From Clostridiales bacterium (GTDB lineage Bacteria; Bacillota; Clostridia; Saccharofermentanales; Saccharofermentanaceae), in contig JAFZZM010000024.1 in assembly GCA_017615755.1 (NCBI GenBank), positions 1 through 64,000 of the forward strand: DNA of 64,000 nucleotides. The letters are read 5' to 3'. The stretch's first letter is position 1. Every line of letters starts with the position of its first letter. Under the pieces are notes generated by a model, which searched no databases, was not told where the DNA came from, and was given only the letters and a program-made list of their open reading frames with translations. Shown one piece after another: positions 16,669 to 25,799 of this stretch. A program made the translations under genes and the position numbers.

Positions 16669-18465
16669 ATGGCAACGAACGTAAAACTGCAGACCTGGGT
16701 CGATCAAATTGCATCCATGACACAACCTGATGCGATCCGCTGGATCAAGGGCACCGAAGAGGAAAAGCAGGAACTTCTGGACGCGATGGTAGCAAGCGGC
16801 ATGGCTACCAAGTTGAACGAATCGAAGCATCCGGGCTGCTATCTTTTCCGCAGTGATCCGTCCGATGTCGCACGTGTCGAAGGACGCACATATATCGCTT
16901 CCGTAAAAGAGGAAGATGCCGGTCCGACAAACAACTGGATCGATCCTGTTGAACTGAAGAAAACACTGACTTCTCTTTCCACCGGTTGCATGAAGGGACG
17001 CACCATGTATGTGATCCCCTTCTCCATGGGTCCTGTCGGTTCCCCGATCTCCAAGATCGGTATCGAGATCACTGACAGCGCGTATGTAGTTGTTAACATG
17101 ATGATCATGACAAGGACCGGTGATGCCGTCCTTGAGCAGCTTGGCGAAGACGGCGAATTCATTCCATGCATCCACTCCGTAGGTGCACCTCTTGAAGAAG
17201 GCGCGAAAGATTCAACATGGCCGTGTGCACCGATGGATAAGAAATACATCGCTCACTTCCCGGAAGAAAAGATGATCTGGTCCTACGGTTCCGGTTACGG
17301 CGGTAACGCCCTTCTTGGAAAGAAGTGTTTCGCTCTGCGTATCGCTTCCGTTCTTGCACGTGAAGAAGGATGGCTTGCCGAGCACATGCTCATCCTCAAG
17401 CTCACCGATCCGAACGGCAACGTGAAGCACATCTGCGGCGCTTTCCCATCTGCATGCGGTAAGACCAATCTGGCTATGCTCGTACCGACGATCCCGGGCT
17501 GGAAAGTTGAGACTCTGGGCGACGATATTGCCTGGATGAAGTTCGGATCCGACGGAAGGCTGCACGCTCTCAATCCGGAAGCCGGATTCTTCGGCGTGGC
17601 TCCGGGAACATCCATGGAATCCAATCCGAATGCCATGCTCAGTTGTGCCAAGAACACCATCTTCACCAACTGCGCACTGACAGACGAAGGCGATATCTGG
17701 TGGGAAGGCATCGGCTATGATGCTCCGGAACACCTCATCGACTGGCAGGGTAAGGACTGGACGCCGAACTCTTCCGAAGTGGCTGCACATAAGAACGCGC
17801 GCTTTACCGCACCGGCCAATCAGTGTCCGGTCATCGCTCCGGATTGGGAAGATCCGAACGGTGTGCCGGTAGATGCGATCCTGGTTGGCGGACGCCGTAA
17901 GACGACGATCCCGCTCGTTCATCAGAGCTTCAACTGGAACCACGGTATTTTCATGGGTGCCATCATGGGATCGGAGATCACTGCCGCGGTTATTTCCGAC
18001 AAGGTCGGTCAGGTCCGTCGTGATCCGTTCGCGATGCTGCCTTTCATCGGCTATCACGTCGGCGATTATCTGCAGCACTGGCTCGACATCGGCAAGGCTA
18101 CCGATGAAGACAAGCTTCCGAAGATCTTCTATGTAAACTGGTTCAGAAAGTCCGAAGACGGCAAGTGGCTGTGGCCGGGCTACGGCGAGAACAGCCGTGT
18201 TCTGAAGTGGATCGTAGAGCGTTGCAGTGGCGAAGGCAAGGCTGTCGAAACTCCGATCGGTTATCTGCCGACTGTGGATGCGATCGATCGTTCCGGTCTG
18301 GACAGTGTTTCCGATGAGGACATGGCTGAACTTCTCACCGTCGACAAAGAGGAATGGAAGGCTGAGGCGAAATCGATCCGTGCGCACTTTACGTCCTACG
18401 GACCGAAGATGCCGCGTGAACTTTTCGCTGAACTCGATGCGCTCGAAGCACGCCTGAATGCATAA
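16669..18465 (+). CDS. pckG: phosphoenolpyruvate carboxykinase (GTP)
   Basis: GTP-dependent PEPCK interconverts oxaloacetate and PEP; in anaerobes it often runs in either direction in the PEP-succinate/gluconeogenic branch. The 598-residue protein is of the GTP class: the P-loop [15 protein letters not shown], the [11 protein letters not shown] segment with its catalytic-site lysines, and [15 protein letters not shown] 16669 lies 8 nt from GGAAGGAG and fits better than 16663, which is only 2 nt away. It is preceded by a terminator and followed by an inverted-repeat element, so it is probably transcribed alone. Confidence 0.97.
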   Translation: MATNVKLQTWVDQIASMTQPDAIRWIKGTEEEKQELLDAMVASGMATKLNESKHPGCYLFRSDPSDVARVEGRTYIASVKEEDAGPTNNWIDPVELKKTLTSLSTGCMKGRTMYVIPFSMGPVGSPISKIGIEITDSAYVVVNMMIMTRTGDAVLEQLGEDGEFIPCIHSVGAPLEEGAKDSTWPCAPMDKKYIAHFPEEKMIWSYGSGYGGNALLGKKCFALRIASVLAREEGWLAEHMLILKLTDPNGNVKHICGAFPSACGKTNLAMLVPTIPGWKVETLGDDIAWMKFGSDGRLHALNPEAGFFGVAPGTSMESNPNAMLSCAKNTIFTNCALTDEGDIWWEGIGYDAPEHLIDWQGKDWTPNSSEVAAHKNARFTAPANQCPVIAPDWEDPNGVPVDAILVGGRRKTTIPLVHQSFNWNHGIFMGAIMGSEITAAVISDKVGQVRRDPFAMLPFIGYHVGDYLQHWLDIGKATDEDKLPKIFYVNWFRKSEDGKWLWPGYGENSRVLKWIVERCSGEGKAVETPIGYLPTVDAIDRSGLDSVSDEDMAELLTVDKEEWKAEAKSIRAHFTSYGPKMPRELFAELDALEARLNA

Positions 18466-18497
18466 GAAAAAAGATAAGGATCAACATAACAGGAATA

Positions 18498-19447
18498 GGC
18501 TGTCTCAAAACAATAAGGCAGTAGGTTTTTTAGTTCAAAAATGCACGTGAACGATTGTTACACATTTACGGAGATAGATATCCAAGAGTAACGGAGGTTT
18601 ATCAGCAAACATAAAACGAATCTCAGCAGACAATATAGGCCGGATCCGATGCCGGTCTATTTGCCATGCCCGAATTGCGCCCTCCAAAAAAGCAAAGAAA
18701 ACCTGCCAACAAACTATTGATTTTTGTAAGCAGGTTTGAATTCACAGATTATCAGTATTAACTCCAGCGAATACGTCGTCTTTCCCATGGTTATGTCGTG
18801 TTTCTGTTGCATATTTAGGTTTATGAGCATCCTGGTATTCTATCGCGGCATCATATAATTCACTTCTTTCAGATAGTTTGGAAAAACTTACTGCACCTAA
18901 AATGATAGAAACAACACATATCACTATCCCTGCTATAGCTATCTCAGTGTGCATTTTCTTAACAAGAAAAAGGATAAAACAGATAAGAGATACTATGGCA
19001 AATATAAACCCGATAATCAAACCTGCTAACCAAAGTCTATAGTTTGTAATAATCGAATCAATAAAGGAGCTGTATTTTCCTTTATAAGCCCCTTTGGGAT
19101 CCGCAACTTTTATAAACTGAATGCAAATAAGAAGAATCAGACTTACAACAGCCATAACCAATGCAACTAAAGCAAGAGTTTTTTTCTTAACTCCTGTATC
19201 CTTAACATTCTGCGCTGTTACGTTTTCAATTGTACTCATAATATCACCCCGTTCAAATGAGATTAGAATAAGAACTTCAGAACAAGAAGTTCTTATTCTG
19301 TTAGTCGTAGAATAACAGCGCAAACAGAGTATTTTCAGCGTTTTCAGCAGACGTTAACGATTTGTAAATTTCATTTGTATGAACAGATTGCTTTTATTCT
19401 CAATTCCAGATAAAAGATAGGAAGCTGCCTCATTTTTTGAGACAGCC
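18498..19447. mobile_element. 950-bp transposon-like element with terminal inverted repeats and one passenger gene
   Basis: The left end GGCTGTCTCAAAA (18498-18510, continuing to AAGGCAG at 18521) is matched in inverted orientation at the right end, CTGCCTC (19425-19431) to TTTTTGAGACAGCC (19434-19447). The interior is much richer in A+T than its surroundings and encodes one small membrane protein but no transposase. The same tips (GGNTGTCTCAAAAC) bound the elements at 22317-22759 and 33639-34086, so all three belong to one family moved in trans. The outer gap 18466-18497 shows nothing else. Tips of this kind resemble those I associate with clostridial insertion sequences, but I cannot name the family. 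Confidence 0.6.
18742..19239 (-). CDS. small three-pass membrane protein, passenger of the 950-bp element
   Basis: A 165-residue protein with three hydrophobic segments: residues ~20-42 (TLALVALVMAVVSLILLICI), ~66-90 (LWLAGLIIGFIFAIVSLICF) and ~96-115 (IAIAGIVICVVSIILGAVSF). Its hydrophilic tail is rich in charged residues and ends TRHNHGKDDVFAGVNTDNL. I start at ATG 19239, preceded by GGGGTG; the longer frame to 19323 has no such site. Codon use is strikingly AT-rich compared with neighbours, which with the flanking inverted repeats suggests transfer. No function recognised. Confidence 0.6.
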   Translation of the reverse strand: MSTIENVTAQNVKDTGVKKKTLALVALVMAVVSLILLICIQFIKVADPKGAYKGKYSSFIDSIITNYRLWLAGLIIGFIFAIVSLICFILFLVKKMHTEIAIAGIVICVVSIILGAVSFSKLSERSELYDAAIEYQDAHKPKYATETRHNHGKDDVFAGVNTDNL

Positions 19448-19486
19448 CCTTCTTTTTTTGTTTACTTCGCAAGTGCTTTTGCAAAA

Positions 19487-19515
19487 GAAAAAGTCCTCCG
19501 TTTCGGAAGACTTTT
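19487..19515 (-). terminator. terminator downstream of tRNA-Gly
   Basis: On the minus strand AAAAGTCTTCCG (19515-19504) pairs with CGGAGGACTTTT (19500-19489) around a 3-nt loop and runs into TTTTTCTTTT. Confidence 0.8.
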
Positions 19516-19528
19516 CTTCGTTTTTTCA

Positions 19529-19602
19529 TGGAGCGGATAAAGGGAGTCGAACCCTCCTGTTCAGCTTGGGAAGCTGACGTTCTACCGATGAACTATATCC
19601 GC
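19529..19602 (-). tRNA. tRNA-Gly(CCC)
   Basis: The acceptor stem GCGGATA pairs with TATCCGC. The D arm is GTTC/GAAC, the anticodon stem TCAGC/GCTGA encloses TTCCCAA (anticodon CCC), the T arm loop is TTCGACT, and the discriminator T plus CCA is encoded (19529-19532). Confidence 0.95.
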
Positions 19603-19781
19603 AGGAACAGCAGTTTCAGCGACCTGCTACATACGGAATTGTGCCACGAAAGAGGCATTATGTCAAACGAGGATACTTAAACTAATATATACATGGAATT
19701 CACAGTTTTGAAATATGTGACAGGTACACTTTATATGATGACGTAAGTATGCCCCATGACAAGAAAGGAGGTCTGCGATAC

Positions 19782-20486
19782 ATGAGAAAAAACATGTGGT
19801 TTCCCATAGTGTTGATTCTTAGCATCATCCTTTTATCAACATCTTGTCGTCAGGCAATCTATTCCAAGAAACAGACCACTTCTTCGGATTGTGTTTTAGA
19901 GATCGTGTACAAGCGCGGTCAGATTTTCTATGCCACGGAACCGGAGAGTGACGACATGAAGCTTTACGTCTTTACTTCGGCCGGCCAGCCTGTGTTTGAC
20001 AAAGACGGAAACTCCGTTTCTTCTGCATTTTTGAAGACGGGACAGATCGTAGATATTTCCTATGACGGCTATATTCTGGAAACCAATCCGCTTCAGTTAT
20101 CGGGCATCTCCGCCATTTCGATCAAGAGTAACAAGGCCAACAGTGTTGACTTTCTGGTCACACTGATCTCCGGTATGTTCCCTTCCACCAAGCCGTCGGA
20201 GAACAACAACTGGGATATCATCTTCAAGGGAGATGACTTCCTGAATGCTAGAGAGAAGCATGTGATGGAGTACATCCTGAGAGAAAACTGGATCGGTGAA
20301 CAGGTTACGATTTCTCCGGAACAGGAAGCGGATACCGGAAAAGGTCTGATACAGATCAGTGCCTCCAATCTGACGGAAACTTCCGTTGATCTGGAGATCG
20401 TTACGAAGGACGGATCACCCGATTCTACTGCTTCTACCAGAACGATCCACGCCGTCCTGACAGACGGAAGTTGGCAGATCAAGTAA
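19782..20486 (+). CDS. lipoprotein of unknown function
   Basis: A 234-residue secreted lipoprotein: basic start MRKNMW, hydrophobic core FPIVLILSIILL and a lipobox LSTSC (Cys about residue 23). The mature part has an N-terminal beta-rich segment (VLEIVYKRGQIFYATEPES; GQIVDISYDGYILETNP) and a C-terminal half without known motif. It ends immediately after a predicted strand (HAVLTDGSWQIK). AAAGGAGG at 19764-19771 precedes ATG 19782 with a 10-nt spacer; the frame extending to 19749 is unlikely. It lies alone between two tRNA genes. Confidence 0.7.
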   Translation: MRKNMWFPIVLILSIILLSTSCRQAIYSKKQTTSSDCVLEIVYKRGQIFYATEPESDDMKLYVFTSAGQPVFDKDGNSVSSAFLKTGQIVDISYDGYILETNPLQLSGISAISIKSNKANSVDFLVTLISGMFPSTKPSENNNWDIIFKGDDFLNAREKHVMEYILRENWIGEQVTISPEQEADTGKGLIQISASNLTETSVDLEIVTKDGSPDSTASTRTIHAVLTDGSWQIK

Positions 20487-20596
20487 ACCTTTTCCCGAAG
20501 GTCCTTCTAGTTCTTCTCTTCCTTCTTCTTTTGCTTGACTTTTTGCTTCGTAGATGGCAAACTGTATGACGTGCTTAAGAGATAAGCACGTGATCT

Positions 20597-20672
20597 GCCT
20601 TTATAGCTCAGTAGGTAGAGCGCATCCATGGTAAGGATGAGGTCACCAGTTCGATCCTGGTTAAAGGCTCCA
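20597..20672 (+). tRNA. tRNA-Thr(GGT)
   Basis: The acceptor GCCTTTA pairs with TAAAGGC. The D arm is AGCTCAGTAGGTAGAGC, the anticodon stem CATCC/GGATG encloses ATGGTAA (anticodon GGT), the T loop is TTCGATC, and CCA is encoded at 20670-20672. Confidence 0.96.
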
Positions 20673-20699
20673 TATCCGGGGAATCTGTTCCCGAAGAGA

Positions 20700-20723
20700 A
20701 AGCCCGTTTTCGGGCTTTTTTCT
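20700..20723 (+). terminator. terminator of tRNA-Thr
   Basis: AAGCCCG, TTTT loop, CGGGCTT, followed by TTTTCTTT. Confidence 0.92.
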
Positions 20724-20811
20724 TTGCCGTGCAATGTGATAGAATGTTCACGTATTATCTTGGATTTCGACATCTGGTATAAGACATCAAAGGAACCTGG
20801 AGGAAAGAACT

Positions 20812-21294
20812 ATGAAGACCTGTCCGAAGTGCAATGCCCAGAACGCAAACGATGCATCGACATGTAAGTCTTGCGGGGCTGACCTGAATGAACCGATAAC
20901 GATCAAGAATTCCCAGTTTATCGACGATAATCCGCGTGGCCATATGATCCTCGCCATTGTCCTTTCACTTATTGCGATCTGTGTTCTTTGGGCCAAGGCG
21001 GGATTCACTCTCGATCCGGACGTAGACGGATATGCACTGAGCAACTTTTATATTCACTTCATTACGTCAGCCGTTGCTCTGATCCTTATTGTGATAAGCG
21101 CCTTCTGCTTGCGTGGCGCGCTTGATAAAAAACCTGTCCCGATGAAGTCCGTGTTTGCCTTAATGGCAGTCATCGCCGCTATCGCGATCCTGCTCGTCGA
21201 CATCATCGCACTTCCGGGTACGATCTCCGATTTCAACAAGGCCAGAAAACTCGCCGTTTTTGTCGGCGGCCTCGCTGGTTTCCTCCGGAGATAA
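20812..21294 (+). CDS. zinc-ribbon membrane protein
   Basis: A 160-residue protein opening with a zinc ribbon (CPKCNAQNANDASTCKSCGA, residues 4-23) followed by three to four hydrophobic segments (about 45-62, 82-103, 115-138 and a weaker C-terminal one). GAGGAAAGAACT precedes ATG 20812. The last codons contain the GGAG that serves as ribosome-binding site for the exchanger gene starting 5 bp after its stop, so the two are translated together. No function recognised. Zinc-ribbon-plus-membrane proteins also occur at 53657 and 55231 in this window but are much larger. Confidence 0.75.
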   Translation: MKTCPKCNAQNANDASTCKSCGADLNEPITIKNSQFIDDNPRGHMILAIVLSLIAICVLWAKAGFTLDPDVDGYALSNFYIHFITSAVALILIVISAFCLRGALDKKPVPMKSVFALMAVIAAIAILLVDIIALPGTISDFNKARKLAVFVGGLAGFLRR

Positions 21295-21298
21295 CGCG

Positions 21299-22282
21299 AT
21301 GACGATGGCATTAAACATTCTCATCCTGATCGTCGGCTTCGCCGTACTGGTAAAGGGTGCTGATATATTCGTAGACGGCAGTGCTTCACTGGCCCGTCTC
21401 TTTAAGATCTCCGGATTGATCATCGGACTTACGATCGTTGCGCTCGGAACCAGTGCACCGGAACTGGCCGTCAGCACTACGGCAGCGCTTTCCGGCTCGA
21501 ACGAGATCGCGTTGAGCAACGTGATCGGATCTAACCTTTTTAACCTTCTCGTGGTGCTGGGCATCTGCGCCGTCATCAGCCCTGTGCCGACCGGAAAAGA
21601 CATCATCAAGAGAGACTACCCGATCTCTCTGATCGCGACTGTACTCGTTTTTATCCTCGCAAGCGGCATCAAGCTTTTCTCTTGCGATAACCCGATTAAG
21701 GTCGACGTCAATGCCGAAGCCGGCAAGTTCACACGCATCGGCGGCATCATCCTTCTGGTCTGCTTCGTGAGCTATATCGTACTACTCATTATCGAGGCCA
21801 GAAAACACCCGTCCGAAGGCGAGAAGATCGAAGAGCGAAGCCTCGGCAAATGCATCCTGTTCATCATCATCGGACTGGCCATGGTCATCGGCGGCGGACA
21901 GGCTGTCGTATACAGTTCGAAGGCCATCGCCAGAGACGCCGGCATGTCCGAAACACTGATCGGACTTACGGTAGTTGCTTTTGGCACATCGCTTCCGGAA
22001 CTGGTCACCTCCATCGTGGCCGCAAGAAAAAACGAAACCGAGCTTGCCGTAGGCAATGTCATCGGATCCAACATTTTCAATCTTCTGTTTATCCTTGGCG
22101 TGTCCACGACGATCCATCCGATCGGCGTCAACTACGCCTCGCTACAGGACATGGTCGTGCTGTTCTTCGTAAGCATCCTGACCTTCCTGTTCCTTCTTCG
22201 CAAGAAGAAACTTACCCGAGTGGAAGGCGTCATCATGATCCTTCTTTACTCCGCACAGGTTGCTTTCGCGATCCTTCGCTAA
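21299..22282 (+). CDS. calcium/sodium antiporter, CaCA family (YrbG type)
   Basis: A 327-residue integral membrane exchanger. The two inverted alpha-repeats are clear: GLTIVALGTSAPELAVSTTA with SNVIGSNLFNLLVVLG, and GLTVVAFGTSLPELVTSIVA with GNVIGSNIFNLLFILG. Their Glu and Asn/Ser residues form the ion sites. About ten transmembrane helices are expected. ATG 21299 has CCGGAG at 21285-21290 inside the preceding gene, spacing 8 nt; the longer frame from 21260 would overlap that gene without a ribosome-binding site. The ion pair (Na+ or H+ against Ca2+) cannot be fixed from sequence. Confidence 0.93.
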   Translation: MTMALNILILIVGFAVLVKGADIFVDGSASLARLFKISGLIIGLTIVALGTSAPELAVSTTAALSGSNEIALSNVIGSNLFNLLVVLGICAVISPVPTGKDIIKRDYPISLIATVLVFILASGIKLFSCDNPIKVDVNAEAGKFTRIGGIILLVCFVSYIVLLIIEARKHPSEGEKIEERSLGKCILFIIIGLAMVIGGGQAVVYSSKAIARDAGMSETLIGLTVVAFGTSLPELVTSIVAARKNETELAVGNVIGSNIFNLLFILGVSTTIHPIGVNYASLQDMVVLFFVSILTFLFLLRKKKLTRVEGVIMILLYSAQVAFAILR

Positions 22283-22316
22283 AAGCACTTGTCCTATTCA
22301 GTTACTACAAAAAAAG

Positions 22317-22759
22317 GGGTTCCAAAATGAGATGGTCCCTTTTCTTGTGGGCAAAAACCAGGTGGTATGGGGTTGCCGGACAGATGATGGTGGTTCACTT
22401 TTTGGGGGCACGAGTTCTTTTTTCGCATGAATATCTGATCCGGTTCTTTGTATACCCCCGGGGGGTATGCAGGCGATTTTGAAGATGTGAATTCATACTA
22501 AATTCCATTCTTTTCAGAAAAAGTATGTATTTTTCTCCGCTCTGCTGTTAAATTGATGGCCTGAAATAACAGATCTAAGTGCTTTTCATACGGGATGAAA
22601 GCAGTATCGGTCTTTCCACCCTCCGATATGTGCCGATATGGGGGAGGGGGGGTATTGGAAAAATGCATACTTTTACACGTTTATTTCTAAAAAAGTATGT
22701 AGTACTCCTGGTTCAACCTGACTGATCGTTATAATCCGGCAGTATGGTTTTGAGACAGC
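22317..22759 (+). mobile_element. MITE-like element, copy A (443 bp)
   Basis: This segment is the reverse complement, with scattered mismatches, of 33639-34086. The right tip is GTTTTGAGACAGC (22747-22759). The left tip GGGGTTCCAAAATGAGATGG (22317-22336) has lost the TGTCTC of the other copy. The interior has a near-palindrome ATACCCCCGGGGGGTAT (about 22452-22468), a CGATATGTGCCGATAT stretch and the word TAAGTGCTTTT. No open frame is conserved. Its right end lies inside the 3' end of the PEP-utilizing gene and provides that gene's last codons and stop. Aside from AAAAGCACTTG at 22281, the gap between 22283 and the element holds nothing. Confidence 0.75.
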
Positions 22760-25023
22760 AGGTTTTCTTTTCTTACTTCACCTGCAGCACCGTCTACAGT
22801 TATGAGATCTCCGGTATGGATCTCGGTCGTCGCATTGCCACATCCCACTACCGCAGGAATACCGAATTCTCTGGCCACGATCGCAGCATGCGAAAGTGGT
22901 GCACCAATATCCGTTACTACCGCCGCAGCGCGCGGGAAGATCATGGTCCATCCGATGTTTGTCGCATTCGTCACCAGGATCTCGCCTTCCTGAAGCGACT
23001 CCGCGTCCCGGATGTCGATGATCACATGTGCTCTTCCTGTCACACATCCGGCCGCTCCCGGGAACCCGGTCACCTTGGCCGATGCACCCGACAAAGCAGA
23101 CGCCAGTGGTTTTGCAAAGAAAAAATCATTCCTGCGGTTAGGATCGGCTATCCACTTCTTCGGATCGAACCGGCCGAAAATGTTGTTTGGAAATGGCGGT
23201 TGTTGCATGTTCTTCTCGTAGTTTTCACGGCGCTTCGGGATCTTGCTTCTGATCTCGTTTTTGCCTTCCAGCAGGGCCAGCAGCTCATCCATATAAAGCA
23301 TGAACACATCTTCCCCGATACCGGTCACACGGCCGGTGGAAAGCACATACTGACGCAGCGCACAAAAGATGCGGACGCCTTCACTACGCACATATTCTCT
23401 GCCCTGATTGGCCTTGGCATACGAATCCAGTTTCTTTCTCATCCACTTCTTTTTCTTCGGAAATTTCTCACAGAACTCCACCCAGGCCTGTTCGGAATTT
23501 TTCTCCTGCGCTTCCTTCATTGCGTGCACATTCAGACCACTCTTGACATGATCCTCGACCGCCCGCTCCACATAGGACGGATCCTCGTACGGATACGGAC
23601 AGATCAGTTCCATTTCATTTGCATGGCGGTGTCCGCAGATATTGATGTACTCCTCTTTCGTGATCTTTCCGGCAATCAGATCCTCCAGAAAAAGCATTGG
23701 CTTCATGCTGTCCAGCACGCCGACCGAACCCGTCATCAGGCGCGCCGCCAGGTCCTGCCCGCAGCACTTCTCGATCTTTTCTTTCGTTCCGAAAAGCGGC
23801 AGCACATTAATGCCCTTCATGATCTCGGTCAATGACTTGTTGATGAATGGCAGCAGCTCCTCATCCCAGTACGCACGAAGCTGCTGAGGTGTTTCGAGAT
23901 GCTTGATCTCCTCCTCGATTTCTCTTGCGCAGGAAAGCCCGCGCTTGGTCTTTTGTCTCTTCGGGCGGATCAGATGCAGGATCTTCCGGACAAAGGGCCC
24001 TTTCTTCACCGGGAATACCGGCACCTCCACTCCATCCGGAAGGATACCTGTCAGATCCTCCAGTTTCTTATATGCACTCTCTTTTTTCATGCCAAAAGCA
24101 ACCATGATCGACATGACCGTGCTGACATTGAGGTACGCCTGTCCCTCGATGTTATCGACAAAATGAGGCACACCCATAGTCTGGAACATCGTCTCGAGTA
24201 TGCTGTAAGTAATCGGCGACGTCGGCTGCATGAAGATCTCGCCCACATTCGTGCGGGTCAGGAAATAGTCGCCAGCGAAGCTTCCGTTGATGCTGAACGT
24301 CCCCTCATCTCCGCGGTGCAGCGTCGTGATCGGGCGCGCCTGCAGGATGTACACTTTCCCATTCGACACCGCCCACTCGATATCCATCGGCATGCTGTAG
24401 AGTTCCCTTATCTTCTCACTGTACTTATACAGTTTCTTCGCATATTTTCCGAACTCTTCCGGACCCTCGTAGTCATACTTGATCGCGTTGTAACTAAACT
24501 CATACGCATTCGCGCTGCCCGATACCAGAAGCTCGCCTTCGCCCTTTACATAGTTGCCGATCATTTTCTCGGCCGATCCGGATATTACGTCCGACGTAAA
24601 AAGCACTCCCGCATATTCGGGGCGGACGAATCTCTGGATGACGACCGCAATCCCTTCTTTTTTCGTATCGGTCGCCTGCGCATATTTCTCAACACGTTCG
24701 CTTTCCGCGGATGCCATGACTTCCACGACCGCGGCTTTGATCCCGCTTACAGGCACATCCGTCTTCGTCTCATAGGCACCCGCAAACGAGGCTTTCTGTC
24801 CGTCTTCGTTCAGCGCGGAAGAACGTACCGCATAGGTGTACTTATCCGAAAGCTTCGGGATCAGCGCATCTACTTCCGAGAGAGCCGCACCGCTTAAGAG
24901 TACATATCCTTCCGGCACGGGAAGGCCTGCGCGTGTCAGCTTGATCAGTGACGCACCCTTGCCGCCGCAAAGCTTGATCTCCTCTTCTGTCGCTTCCTTA
25001 AAACTTACCAGTCTTCTTCCCAT
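22729..25023 (-). CDS. PEP/pyruvate-dikinase-like enzyme (rifampicin phosphotransferase/PEP synthase family)
   Basis: A 764-residue three-part protein: an N-terminal ATP-grasp domain (GGKGASLIKLTRAGLPVPEGYVL; YAVRSSALNEDGQKASFAG; ILQARPITTLH), a central helical region (~250-650) and a C-terminal swivelling phosphohistidine domain (GAPLSHAAIVAREFGIPAVVG; catalytic His in PLSH). The architecture matches Rph and PpsA-type enzymes, which move ATP's beta phosphate through this His to a small molecule. The PEP-synthase C-terminal TIM barrel is absent, so Rph-like chemistry is likelier. ATG 25023 has AAGGGGGGC upstream and lies 14 bp past the TetR stop. The last ~10 codons (LSQNHTAGL region) come from MITE copy A. 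Confidence 0.85.
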   Translation of the reverse strand: MGRRLVSFKEATEEEIKLCGGKGASLIKLTRAGLPVPEGYVLLSGAALSEVDALIPKLSDKYTYAVRSSALNEDGQKASFAGAYETKTDVPVSGIKAAVVEVMASAESERVEKYAQATDTKKEGIAVVIQRFVRPEYAGVLFTSDVISGSAEKMIGNYVKGEGELLVSGSANAYEFSYNAIKYDYEGPEEFGKYAKKLYKYSEKIRELYSMPMDIEWAVSNGKVYILQARPITTLHRGDEGTFSINGSFAGDYFLTRTNVGEIFMQPTSPITYSILETMFQTMGVPHFVDNIEGQAYLNVSTVMSIMVAFGMKKESAYKKLEDLTGILPDGVEVPVFPVKKGPFVRKILHLIRPKRQKTKRGLSCAREIEEEIKHLETPQQLRAYWDEELLPFINKSLTEIMKGINVLPLFGTKEKIEKCCGQDLAARLMTGSVGVLDSMKPMLFLEDLIAGKITKEEYINICGHRHANEMELICPYPYEDPSYVERAVEDHVKSGLNVHAMKEAQEKNSEQAWVEFCEKFPKKKKWMRKKLDSYAKANQGREYVRSEGVRIFCALRQYVLSTGRVTGIGEDVFMLYMDELLALLEGKNEIRSKIPKRRENYEKNMQQPPFPNNIFGRFDPKKWIADPNRRNDFFFAKPLASALSGASAKVTGFPGAAGCVTGRAHVIIDIRDAESLQEGEILVTNATNIGWTMIFPRAAAVVTDIGAPLSHAAIVAREFGIPAVVGCGNATTEIHTGDLITVDGAAGEVRKENLLSQNHTAGL

Positions 25024-25036
25024 GTTGCTGCCCCCC

Positions 25037-25615
25037 TTAGTCCACAAGCAGAAGATCGATCTCGTGATCCACGAGTGCTCTCAGTTCTTCTTCCTGCTTC
25101 AGTTCTTTTTGAAGGAAAGCAGACATATCCTCAAGACGGAAGATCAGAAGCTGCGTCATCGAAGACAGCTGATAGGAGATCAACTTGATTTCCCACTCTT
25201 CTTTTCTGCCCTGATAATGCGCAGCAACTAACGGGTAACTTCCGAGACCTTCCGAGAGGTCGCGGTGCAAAAGAAGATGTCCCGTGATCGCCTTTGTAAA
25301 CTTGTACTCATTCACCAGGTATTCCACGGCCAGATAATAGAACTGGCGGAGCTTCTCCTTCGGAGACAGGTCTGAACTAAGGACCGCGATGACCCGCGGA
25401 TCATTCTGATAGGTTTCCTGACCGGAGCGGAATACTTCGAAAAGAAGTGCTTCTCTCGAACCGAAACAGTAGTTGATCATGGCGAGCTGTACGCCGGCTT
25501 TCTCCGCGATCGCACGGGAGGTCACTTCCGCCGGATCCTGAGCTTTCCGCATCAGTGCCGCCGCTGCCTCCAGGAGCTTGCTTTTCGTTGCGAGTAACTT
25601 CTCTTCTTTTTTCAT
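25037..25615 (-). CDS. TetR-family transcriptional regulator
   Basis: A 192-residue repressor. The N-terminal helix-turn-helix (EVTSRAIAEKAGVQLAMINYCFGSRE, about residues 30-55) is typical. The ligand domain is all-helical and unassigned. ATG 25615 follows AGGAG with a 7-nt spacer. It is the first gene of a two-gene unit with the PEP-utilizing enzyme and lies just downstream of a 22-bp palindrome within its own promoter, so it probably represses itself and that enzyme until a ligand binds. Confidence 0.9.
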   Translation of the reverse strand: MKKEEKLLATKSKLLEAAAALMRKAQDPAEVTSRAIAEKAGVQLAMINYCFGSREALLFEVFRSGQETYQNDPRVIAVLSSDLSPKEKLRQFYYLAVEYLVNEYKFTKAITGHLLLHRDLSEGLGSYPLVAAHYQGRKEEWEIKLISYQLSSMTQLLIFRLEDMSAFLQKELKQEEELRALVDHEIDLLLVD

Positions 25616-25701
25616 GGAATCACTCCTATTAACTATATAACGTATGGATACCGGTGCTTCTGGCGTCATGAAAGGAAGCACGGGTACCCGTCTCTGTTTC
25701 T

Positions 25702-25730
25702 ATTATTGAACGCGTTCAATAATTTGTCAA
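25702..25730 (-). promoter_or_regulatory. TetR promoter with operator in the spacer
   Basis: On the minus strand TTGACA (25730-25725), 17 bp, AATAAT (25707-25702). A perfect 22-bp palindrome, ATTATTGAACG/CGTTCAATAAT (25702-25723), fills the spacer and the -10, the classic position for repression. Confidence 0.85.
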
Positions 25731-25740
25731 TAGGCAAAAT

Positions 25741-25775
25741 AAAAAGACCGGGCGTCTTCTTTCGAAGACCCCGGC
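25741..25775 (-). terminator. terminator after the XRE membrane regulator
   Basis: On the minus strand GGGGTCTTC and GAAGACGCC pair around GAAA with one mismatch, extended by CCGG pairs, then TCTTTTTATTTTG. Confidence 0.75.
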
Positions 25776-25799
25776 CGTAGATCGCTTCCATCGATCCGC

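Noticed and set aside
18466..22760. an integrated prophage or integrative element at the tRNA genes
   Set aside because: No integrase, phage genes or duplicated tRNA 3' end around tRNA-Gly or tRNA-Thr.
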